In this document: one piece after another, positions 1 through 6,154 of the stretch | Position numbering within the stretch: position 1 is the stretch's first letter | How the letters are laid out: every line of letters starts with the position of its first letter | Origin: an uncultured Flavobacteriaceae bacterium | GTDB taxonomy: Bacteria; Bacteroidota; Bacteroidia; Flavobacteriales; Flavobacteriaceae | NCBI GenBank assembly: GCA_913052425.1 | Contig: CAJXEG010000068.1 | Location: 1 to 7,278, forward strand | DNA length: 7,278 nt | Reading direction: 5' to 3' | Position numbers and translations under genes: made by a program | The notes under the pieces: generated by a model | What the model was told of the DNA's origin: nothing | Database searches by the model: none | Seen by the model: only the letters and a program-made list of their open reading frames with translations

Positions 1-1388
1 TTCAGGGTCCCTATTTCGCCAATGGGATAAAAAATGGTTGGGCCGACCAAAACTCAATTGTACTATGGACGAGATTGACACAAAATAAATCTGCTAATTT
101 CAAGGGACATCCTTTTATTGAAATATCAAGTGAGAAAATGAAAACCTTGTCCAAAAACCTTGATGTTGAGGGCATTTATAATACTCAGATTCCTGAGGGC
201 TTAAAACTAAAAGACATGGAGGGTTATTGTCCGGGAGCTTATGGAGAGGTGCAACTCCATTACTTTGTTAAAGGGCAACCGGAAGCAGCCATTGTTACCG
301 ATTGGACAGCGGTAAATCCCGATAAAGATTTTACCCATCAATGGAAACTGAATGATCTGAAAGCTGGAGAGAGGTATCGTGTAAAAATCTATGCCCGACC
401 CCAGAGAGGGCAAAAGATTTCCGATAGTACTTTTGGACAATTTCTTTTACCGGTATATGAAAAAACCGCTAGAGACATCAAATTTTGTGTCGTTTCATGT
501 CATGATTACAACCGTCGTGACGATACGGAAAACGGGCACAAGATATACCCCAGTATGTCGCAATTACAACCTGATTTTTACGTGCATACCGGAGATATAG
601 AGTATATGGACAAACCTTTTCCATACGCCATGACAGAGGAGTTGATGCGTTTTAAGTGGAATCGTTTATTTGCCCTCCCTTTTCAGCGTTCATTTTATAA
701 CAATCACACCTCATATTTTATGAAGGATGATCACGATGTGGGCTATAATGATAGTTACCCCGGAAAGGATTATGGAACAGTTACTTTTGAGCGGGGGTTG
801 GAGATATTTGATGAGGAGCAGTTTCCCACTTACTCCAAAAGGTACAAAACCATCCGTTGGGGAAAAGATCTTCAGATTTGGATTGTTGAGGGGAGAAATT
901 ATAGGAATCAAAACTATTTGGAGGATGGTCCTAATAAAACCATATGGGGGAGAGAACAAAAGCAGTGGTTTTTTGATACCGTTACTGATTCAGATGCAAC
1001 CTTTAAAGTCTTGATTACATCTTCTCCTATATTGGGCCCTGACCGAAAAAATAAAAATGATAATCTAAGTAATGCTGAGTACTCTTTCGAACAAGCCGAG
1101 ATTCTCAATTTTATAAAAAAACAGAAAAAACTTTTTATTGTCAATGGTGATCGACACTGGCAGTATGTTACTCATTTAAAAAACACCAATCTTTGGGAAT
1201 TTGGATGTGGAGCCGGTGCCGATGTTCATGCTGGAGGATGGAAGCAAGAGGATTTTAGACCTGAGCATCAATTTCTAAGAGTTAATGGTGGTTTTCTTTC
1301 GGTTTCGGTGAGCAGCGGGAGGGAACCCAACATTAAATTCATACACCACGATGTAGAAGGTCAACCAGTGAACGAGGTTGTCTTCTAA
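1..1388 (+). CDS. PhoD-family phosphodiesterase / alkaline phosphatase D-like protein (5' partial)
   Basis: This is a metal-dependent phosphomonoesterase or phosphodiesterase of the PhoD type, a family that is usually exported. The frame is open from the first complete codon at 3, and its first residues (GPYFANGIKNGWADQNSIVLWTR) are a typical PhoD N-terminal Fn3-like domain. The gene therefore begins before the window, and the TTG at 75 is internal. About 461 residues are visible, close to a full catalytic protein lacking only its signal peptide and first segment. Counting from codon 3, family motifs are SCHD (165-168), HTGDIEY (195-201), KDDHDVGYND (241-250), WGREQKQWF (315-323) and NGDRHWQ (381-387). 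The Asp and His residues in these motifs are the expected metal and phosphate site. The stop codon overlaps that of the convergent regulator gene by 4 bases. The natural substrate cannot be told, and a role in the uronate pathway next door is not shown. Confidence 0.88.
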   Translation, partial: QGPYFANGIKNGWADQNSIVLWTRLTQNKSANFKGHPFIEISSEKMKTLSKNLDVEGIYNTQIPEGLKLKDMEGYCPGAYGEVQLHYFVKGQPEAAIVTDWTAVNPDKDFTHQWKLNDLKAGERYRVKIYARPQRGQKISDSTFGQFLLPVYEKTARDIKFCVVSCHDYNRRDDTENGHKIYPSMSQLQPDFYVHTGDIEYMDKPFPYAMTEELMRFKWNRLFALPFQRSFYNNHTSYFMKDDHDVGYNDSYPGKDYGTVTFERGLEIFDEEQFPTYSKRYKTIRWGKDLQIWIVEGRNYRNQNYLEDGPNKTIWGREQKQWFFDTVTDSDATFKVLITSSPILGPDRKNKNDNLSNAEYSFEQAEILNFIKKQKKLFIVNGDRHWQYVTHLKNTNLWEFGCGAGADVHAGGWKQEDFRPEHQFLRVNGGFLSVSVSSGREPNIKFIHHDVEGQPVNEVVF

Positions 1389-2458
1389 TTTTCTTCGTAA
1401 TAATTTCGCTCTTCTGAGTGACTGTATTTGTAATTTTCTTTGGTAATGATCTCCAAAGGCGTAGGGATTTCGGTGGTAGGCATCTCCTTGTGAACCAAGT
1501 AACTGGCGATGGTTGTAATTGATTTATACCCTTGATTAAATGATTTCTGAGAAATCAAAAATGCAACAATACCTTTATTCAGAGCGTCTACGTTTTGGGG
1601 TGTGGTATCAAAGCCAATGGCTTTTAGTCCTGATAAATGATCCTTTTCAATAGCATTACAGATGTAGGAAACTCTACTGGAGGGAACCATAATCACCTTC
1701 ACACTTGGGTGTTCATTTAAAAAAGAATTGATTTTTTTCCTGACTTTTTCAAATCCATCTGATTGATCAAATTTTAGCTGATGTATTTGAGCATCAGGAA
1801 TTTTATTTCGGAAATAGCTATTGAATCCTTTTACACGTTCATTGTTGGCCTCGTAATCATGAATGTTTTTACGGGTCAGAACAATCAAAAACTCATCCCC
1901 ATTATTGGAACACAAATGCGATAGTTTTCCGGATAAAATTCCTGCATCAAATGATTTTTGGCCAATGTAGCATATGTTGTTAAATCCTTTTATATCGGCA
2001 TTTAGAAACAGATAAGGTATTTTTTTTTCATCCAGTACTTCAATGATTTTAGAGGTCTCTTTATAAAAAAAAGGCACCATGACCACAGCATCCGGTTCTG
2101 TTTTGATGAGTTTTCGGAAGGCTTTTAAGTAGCTTTTCGGATCAAATTGGTCAAATGCAAACACGTTATTTTCAATCCCGTAGGCACTGACTTCTTGGCT
2201 TGCTTTCTGAATTCCTGAATAGGGAGACTTCCAAAAGAGATTCTGCTCGTCATATTGAGGGATCAAAGTCGCTAGATTGTGGTGTTTTTTCATCGCCAAT
2301 GAGCTGGCAATTAGATTGATTTTAAACTTCTTCTGTTTTAAAATCTTTTTGATCTTGGTCTCGGTTTTGGGGGATACGCCACCGCGATTATGCAAAACCC
2401 TGTCAACAGTCCCCGCTGATACATTGGCTTCCTTTGCAATATCCTTTATGGTAATCAA
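1385..2458 (-). CDS. LacI-family transcriptional regulator
   Basis: This is a DNA-binding repressor or activator of the LacI/GalR family and the probable controller of the divergent uronate operon. The 357-residue length is normal for the family. Residues 3-28 form the LacI helix-turn-helix (IKDIAKEANVSAGTVDRVL). Residues 47-58 are the hinge, with Leu54 (ASSLA) where LacI-family proteins insert a leucine at the central CG of their operator. From about residue 61 onward there is a periplasmic-binding-protein-like sugar-sensing domain, including PDAVVMVPFF, DAGILSG and LKAIGFDTTPQNV. The start is TTG: an in-frame TAA lies two codons upstream (2465-2467), and the first internal ATG (residue 56) would remove the whole HTH. 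No Shine-Dalgarno is visible, as is usual in this phylum. The inducer is inferred, from the neighbouring genes, to be a uronate or pathway intermediate. Confidence 0.92.
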   Translation of the reverse strand: MITIKDIAKEANVSAGTVDRVLHNRGGVSPKTETKIKKILKQKKFKINLIASSLAMKKHHNLATLIPQYDEQNLFWKSPYSGIQKASQEVSAYGIENNVFAFDQFDPKSYLKAFRKLIKTEPDAVVMVPFFYKETSKIIEVLDEKKIPYLFLNADIKGFNNICYIGQKSFDAGILSGKLSHLCSNNGDEFLIVLTRKNIHDYEANNERVKGFNSYFRNKIPDAQIHQLKFDQSDGFEKVRKKINSFLNEHPSVKVIMVPSSRVSYICNAIEKDHLSGLKAIGFDTTPQNVDALNKGIVAFLISQKSFNQGYKSITTIASYLVHKEMPTTEIPTPLEIITKENYKYSHSEERNYYEEN

Positions 2459-2475
2459 TGAAAATTAGTTTAGTT

Positions 2476-2483
2476 CAAATATA
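2476..2483 (-). promoter_or_regulatory. Bacteroidota -7 promoter element for the LacI-family gene
   Basis: Read on the - strand, this is TATATTTG, an exact match to the TAnnTTTG element used by the main sigma factor of Bacteroidota. It lies 17 bases before the TTG start codon, so the transcript leader would be only about 10 bases. No TTTG element is seen about 19 bases further upstream, so the promoter is incomplete against the full consensus. Confidence 0.5.
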
Positions 2484-2537
2484 CTATTTTATGTCCAAAT
2501 TTTTATTCTGTTTTTTTTCAAAACAAAGAAATTTTCT

Positions 2538-2582
2538 CCTGCTGGCATTCGCCTGCATGTCGTCTGCCCCATAGCAGACAGG
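2538..2582. repeat. Tandem imperfect hairpins, possible REP-like intergenic repeat
   Basis: There are two adjacent inverted repeats. The first pairs TGCTGGC (2540-2546) with GCCTGCA (2551-2557) around a 4-base loop, with one T-T mismatch. The second is a perfect 6-bp stem, GTCTGC (2562-2567) with GCAGAC (2574-2579), around a 6-base loop. The stretch is clearly richer in G and C than the surrounding AT-rich spacer, which suggests an inserted or mobile palindromic unit. Neither strand shows a T-tract after the stem, so it is not a standard intrinsic terminator. Only one copy is seen in the window, so calling it a repeat is an inference. Confidence 0.35.
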
Positions 2583-2646
2583 TTTATAACGAGTGCTTTA
2601 TGAAAACAACAAATCATGTAAAAAAACAAATCTCATCTCTGGTACG

Positions 2647-2665
2647 GCACCTGTCACAGATGTGC
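2647..2665. other. Bulged hairpin in the intergenic region
   Basis: GCAC-CTG (2647-2653) can pair with CAG (2657-2659) and GTGC (2662-2665) around a TCA loop, leaving a 2-base AT bulge. This gives seven base pairs in total. No T-tract follows. It could be part of a decayed repeat, a protein-binding site, or chance. Confidence 0.3.
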
Positions 2666-2752
2666 TAGTAGGGGTAAACTTTTATTCATTATTTTTTTTA
2701 TTAATAGAAAATAATATCAACTTATTCAGGTACAATTTTCAAACGGATTCTC

Positions 2753-2760
2753 TATATTTG
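2753..2760 (+). promoter_or_regulatory. Bacteroidota -7 promoter element for the uronate operon
   Basis: TATATTTG exactly matches the TAnnTTTG -7 consensus of Bacteroidota. It lies 33 bases before the transporter ATG, which places transcription start near 2763-2767. No clear TTTG -33 element is present at the usual spacing, which fits a promoter that is weak or regulated. The operator candidate starts 8 bases further downstream. Confidence 0.55.
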
Positions 2761-2768
2761 TCAAGGTA

Positions 2769-2780
2769 GTGTACGCACAC
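2769..2780. promoter_or_regulatory. Candidate LacI-family operator
   Basis: GTGTACGCACAC is a 12-bp palindrome centred on CG, with a single mismatched pair (A2773 against C2776). The arms GTGT and ACAC match exactly. LacI-family repressors typically bind such CG-centred palindromes by inserting a hinge leucine at the central step, and the neighbouring regulator has that leucine. The site falls just after the predicted transcription start and before the transporter ATG, where a bound repressor would block transcription. Assigning it to this regulator is inference. Confidence 0.5.
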
Positions 2781-2793
2781 GAAAATTAAATGT

Positions 2794-4125
2794 ATGCCTA
2801 AATCATTCAGATGGATTCTTGTAGCAGCTTTATCGGGCTTTTTGTTTGGATTTGATACTGTTGTTATTTCTGGAGCCAACCTGCCCATCAAGGAACTGTG
2901 GTCAACCAGTCCTTTTTTTCATGGTTTTTTTATCATGTCTATGGCCCTTTGGGGAACTGTGTTGGGCGCCCTGTTCGGGGCTTATCCTACCAATAAGTTG
3001 GGCCGTAAAAAAACCCTCAGTTGGGTTGGTTTTTTCTTTCTCATTTCTGCTTTGGGTTCTGCTTTGGCGATGGATGCCTTCACTTTTTCATTTTTTAGAT
3101 TCATCGGAGGAATAGCCGTAGGCGTTTCTTCCATAGCGGCTCCCATATACATTTCGGAGATTTCTACCCCCAAAAACCGGGGTTCGCTTGGGGTTTTGTA
3201 TCAATTCAGTTTGGTTTTTGGAATTCTTATCGCATTTTTTTCCAATTATCTCCTCACTGGTTTTCAAGGAGGTTCTGATTGGAGATGGATGTTGGGGATA
3301 GAGGCGCTTCCAGCCCTTATGTACCTGCTCTTGACGCTTTCCATCCCGGATACCCCACGATGGCAAATCCTTTTTCAAAACAATGACAAAGCTGCTTTAA
3401 AAATACTCCTTGAAATATACGGTGACGATCAACAGGCCGAGAGTGTTCTCAATCACATTAAATCAGCCGATGTCCTGACTGCAAGTCAAGAAAAATTGAT
3501 GAGTAAAACCAATAAAAAAATCATTGTTCTCGCTTTTTTGATTTCATTTTTCAATCAAATTTCGGGGATCAACTTTATACTCTACTATGCCCCAGAGATT
3601 CTTGAGATGGCAGGTTTTGCCACCAGAGCCTCTCTTTTCAATTCGGTTTTGATTGGACTGACCAACATCATCTTCACTTTTGCAGGCTTGCTTCTCATTG
3701 ATAAATTGGGGAGAAGACAATTGTTGATTTTGGGTTCATTGGGATACATCATAAGTTTGTCGGGAGTATCCATTGCTTTTTATTTTCAGTCAAGCCCCGA
3801 ATGGATTGCCTTGTTTATTTTTGCTTTTATTGCCTCCCATGCCGTGGGTCAGGGTACCGTAATTTGGGTTTTTATCTCTGAAATTTTCCCGAACAGAATC
3901 AGAGCGATGGGACAATCCTTTGGTGCCGGAGTTCACTGGGTATTTGCTGCGTTGATTACTTTGGTAGGCCCTTCAGTTATTGCGATCTATCAAACCAATC
4001 CTTGGCCGATCTTTTTATTTTTTGCCGCTATGATGGTCTTGCAACTGGTATTTTCTATTTTTACAATGCCCGAAACCAAGGGGAAATCCCTTGAAGAAAT
4101 AAACTTAATCATTAATAAAAATTAA
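2794..4125 (+). CDS. Sugar-porter family MFS transporter (proton-coupled sugar or uronate uptake)
   Basis: This is an inner-membrane 12-helix importer of the MFS sugar-porter family (relatives of XylE). Its 443 residues are a normal length. Family marks are GFLFGFDTVVISG (15-27) with Asp21 at the proton-coupling position, NKLGRKK (67-73), RFIGGIAVGVSSIAAPIYISE (102-122), PDTPRW (185-190), FNQISGIN (253-260) in helix 7, DKLGRR (303-308), WVFISEIFPNRIR (358-370) and PETKGKSLEEI (426-436). A large central loop (about 188-240) separates the two six-helix halves. Two sugar-site positions differ from XylE: the first Gln of the helix-7 QQ pair is Asn254, and the GP before the helix-10 Trp region reads GQG (352-354). 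It is the first gene of the operon, 8 bases before the oxidoreductase. Substrate is inferred from the downstream uronate enzymes. ATG 2794 is chosen because a stop lies in frame at 2767-2769 with no other ATG after it. Confidence 0.9.
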   Translation: MPKSFRWILVAALSGFLFGFDTVVISGANLPIKELWSTSPFFHGFFIMSMALWGTVLGALFGAYPTNKLGRKKTLSWVGFFFLISALGSALAMDAFTFSFFRFIGGIAVGVSSIAAPIYISEISTPKNRGSLGVLYQFSLVFGILIAFFSNYLLTGFQGGSDWRWMLGIEALPALMYLLLTLSIPDTPRWQILFQNNDKAALKILLEIYGDDQQAESVLNHIKSADVLTASQEKLMSKTNKKIIVLAFLISFFNQISGINFILYYAPEILEMAGFATRASLFNSVLIGLTNIIFTFAGLLLIDKLGRRQLLILGSLGYIISLSGVSIAFYFQSSPEWIALFIFAFIASHAVGQGTVIWVFISEIFPNRIRAMGQSFGAGVHWVFAALITLVGPSVIAIYQTNPWPIFLFFAAMMVLQLVFSIFTMPETKGKSLEEINLIINKN

Positions 4126-4133
4126 TTTTTTCA

Positions 4134-5321
4134 ATGAAACGAAAAGACTTTATTCGCAATTCTAGCGGAATACTTATAGGTTCTATGCTTGCGCCCAATT
4201 TGATGGCCAATGTCAACCTGAGTAGTACCGTCAACATAGGAGTGATTGGTACTGGAGGAAGAGGACAGGGAATTATGAAGTTGCTCAATAATCTTCCAGG
4301 CATTAGTGTAATTGCTGCTTGTGATACATTGCCTTTTCGATTAGAAGAGGGTTTTGAATTGATCAAAAGCAATAAAAATGCCAAAGCATATAAGGATTAT
4401 AGAAAACTGTTGGACAATAAAAATATTGATGGAGTGATCATCAGTACCCCTTTAAACAGCCACGACATAATAGCTGTTGATGCATTGGATGCCGACAAAC
4501 ACGTTTATTGTGAAAAAACATTGGCCAAAGGAGCTGCCGCTACTGCGCGCATTGTCAACAAATGCAAAACCTCTAATAAAATTTTTCAAACCGGACATCA
4601 GTACCACAGCTCTAGACTCTATACACAGTTGGTGGATATGATCGAAGACGGTAAAGTGGGGAAAATCACCTCCATTGAGGCCCAGTGGAATCGAAATGGA
4701 AATTGGAGAAAACCCGTTCCTGACCCTTCATTGGAGCGACAAATCAATTGGAGGATGTACAGAGAGTATTCCTTCGGGCTTTTGGCCGAATTGAGCTCTC
4801 ATCAAATCGATTTTGCCAACTGGATCCTTAAAGCCACCCCAGAAAAGGCAATTGGAATGGGTGGAATCAACTACTGGAAAGACGGTAGAGAGACCTATGA
4901 CAATACCAAGGTGATCTATGAATTTCCCGAAGGAGTAAAAGCCACCTATACCTGTCTGACCTCCAACGCCAAAGACGATTATAAAATTATGGTCATGGGT
5001 GACAAGGGAACCCTGTCCATTTTTTATGATACTGCTTGGTTTTATCCCGAGGGGCAGTACAAAGCCACGTATGGCGAAGTGGATGGTGTATCGGGAGCGA
5101 CGACCAATTGGTCAGAGGGTAGAGGAACCCCCTTGGACATCAAACACCTCGATCCGACCAAACAAGCCCTAATCGATTTTAGAGACGCTGTAATCAACAA
5201 TAAAGCCCCACTTTCAAGTGTAACCACAGGAGCCAAAGCGGCTTATGCAGTAGATATGGGAATTAAAGCCATGGATGCCGAGCAAATGACCCACTGGGAC
5301 GATATTAATTATATACTATAG
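4134..5321 (+). CDS. Exported Gfo/Idh/MocA-family oxidoreductase
   Basis: This is a 395-residue NAD(P)-dependent oxidoreductase of the Gfo/Idh/MocA type, whose members oxidise or reduce sugars, inositols and glycosides. The N-terminus (KRKDFIRN, then a hydrophobic stretch to about residue 25) resembles the Tat-like leaders of Bacteroidota oxidoreductases, though it has RK rather than RR. The Rossmann domain starts at about 33, with GTGGRG (39-44). CEKTLAK (126-132) is the family's EKP region with Thr in place of Pro, and Lys128 is the likely catalytic lysine. The C-terminal domain contains GHQYHSSRLY (154-163) and ELSSHQIDFANW (219-230), where His223 and Asp226 are likely active-site residues. 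It sits between the transporter and UxuB with 8-base gaps on both sides. The substrate is unknown; a glucuronide or uronate derivative is inferred from context only. The protein could be periplasmic and cofactor-retaining, like glucose-fructose oxidoreductase. Confidence 0.87.
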   Translation: MKRKDFIRNSSGILIGSMLAPNLMANVNLSSTVNIGVIGTGGRGQGIMKLLNNLPGISVIAACDTLPFRLEEGFELIKSNKNAKAYKDYRKLLDNKNIDGVIISTPLNSHDIIAVDALDADKHVYCEKTLAKGAAATARIVNKCKTSNKIFQTGHQYHSSRLYTQLVDMIEDGKVGKITSIEAQWNRNGNWRKPVPDPSLERQINWRMYREYSFGLLAELSSHQIDFANWILKATPEKAIGMGGINYWKDGRETYDNTKVIYEFPEGVKATYTCLTSNAKDDYKIMVMGDKGTLSIFYDTAWFYPEGQYKATYGEVDGVSGATTNWSEGRGTPLDIKHLDPTKQALIDFRDAVINNKAPLSSVTTGAKAAYAVDMGIKAMDAEQMTHWDDINYIL

Positions 5322-5329
5322 GACGATAA

Positions 5330-6145
5330 ATGAAACCAAATTTTGATTTAAACAATAAGGTAGCGGTCATCACTGGAGGTGGTGGAGCACTGGGTGGATG
5401 TATTGCGCAAAGCTTGTCCCAATCTGGTGTAAAGATTGCAATTTTGGACCTTACTGAAGAGTCCGCTAAAAGAACCGTTGATTCCATCAAAAAAGAAGGA
5501 GGAACCGCTATCGGTTTTGCCGCCAATGTGCTTTCTGAGGAATCCATTGGAGCCATCAGCAAAGAAATTTTAAAACAGTGGGGAAGGGTGGACATACTGC
5601 TCAATGCTGCCGGAGGTAATATGCCCGGTGCGACCATTGCCGTTGACCAAACCATTTTTGATTTGTCTATGCACGACTTTAAAAAGGTTACTGAGTTAAA
5701 CCTCAATGGCTCTGTTATTCCTTCTTTGATTTTTGGGAAGATTATGGCCGATCAAAAAAGTGGATCCATCATCAATTATTCTTCCATGAGTGTGGACAGG
5801 GTAATTACTCGAGTGGTGGGCTATTCTGCCTCCAAGGCGGGAATAGAAAATTTTACCCGATGGATGGCTGTTGAAATGGCCCTGAAGTTTGGACCGGGTG
5901 TTCGTGTAAATGCTATAGCTCCCGGATTTTTTGTAGGAAATCAAAACAGAAGATTGCTGTTGAACGAAGACGGATCTTACACCGAAAGGGGGGACACCAT
6001 TATCAGAAATACCCCCATGAAACGATTTGGAGAAGCGCAAGAACTCAATGGAGCAATTCATTTCCTTTGCAGTGATGCCGCTCAATTTATAACTGGAGTT
6101 GTACTACCCATCGACGGAGGCTTTAGCGCCTTCAGTGGGGTTTAA
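5330..6145 (+). CDS. uxuB: SDR-type D-mannonate oxidoreductase (fructuronate reductase)
   Basis: This enzyme is predicted to reduce D-fructuronate to D-mannonate in the cytoplasm with NAD(P)H, the second step of glucuronate breakdown. The 271-residue protein is a classical short-chain dehydrogenase: cofactor loop TGGGGALGG (15-23), Asp40 at the end of the second strand (favouring NAD(H)), NAAG (92-95), NLNG (124-127), Ser152, Tyr165 and Lys169 (YSASK) as the catalytic set, and PG (198-199). The NAAGGNMPGAT segment and the long loop at 204-221 are features I associate with SDR-type mannonate oxidoreductases like the Bacillus enzyme; it is not related to the longer E. coli UxuB. Placement 9 bases before uxuA strongly supports this assignment over a generic SDR. 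The start ATG lies 8 bases after the previous stop, preceded by a weak AGGA. Confidence 0.85.
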   Translation: MKPNFDLNNKVAVITGGGGALGGCIAQSLSQSGVKIAILDLTEESAKRTVDSIKKEGGTAIGFAANVLSEESIGAISKEILKQWGRVDILLNAAGGNMPGATIAVDQTIFDLSMHDFKKVTELNLNGSVIPSLIFGKIMADQKSGSIINYSSMSVDRVITRVVGYSASKAGIENFTRWMAVEMALKFGPGVRVNAIAPGFFVGNQNRRLLLNEDGSYTERGDTIIRNTPMKRFGEAQELNGAIHFLCSDAAQFITGVVLPIDGGFSAFSGV

Positions 6146-6154
6146 TTTATTAGT

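Larger units (their letters stand above)
2459..2793. other. Divergent regulatory intergenic region
   Basis: This 335-base gap between the regulator and the transporter holds no convincing protein gene. It contains a -7-type promoter candidate on each strand, a near-perfect palindrome of LacI-operator type just before the transporter, a GC-richer pair of imperfect hairpins at about 2538-2582, and a bulged hairpin at 2647-2665. The rest is strongly AT-rich. One 22-codon reading frame (2600-2668, + strand) is present but has nothing else to support it as a gene. Confidence 0.7.

Noticed and set aside
75..77. TTG at 75 as the start of the PhoD-like gene
   Set aside because: The frame is open to the window edge, and the residues encoded before the TTG match the conserved PhoD N-terminal domain, so the true start is upstream of the window.
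2562..2579. GTCTGC/GCAGAC hairpin as an intrinsic terminator
   Set aside because: No run of T follows the stem on either strand, and no gene end lies nearby.
2641..2651. GGTACGGCACC as a second LacI-type operator
   Set aside because: Around its CG centre the arms do not pair, and it only superficially resembles the site at 2769-2780.
5305..6085. Reverse-strand open frames opposite uxuB (5305-5706 and 5696-6085)
   Set aside because: They are opposite a gene with complete SDR motifs, resemble no family I recognise, and have no promoter or spacing to support them.
4126..6154. Internal promoters in the 8-9 base gaps of the operon
   Set aside because: The gaps are too short, and no TAnnTTTG element with proper spacing was noticed in them; a single transcript is simpler.
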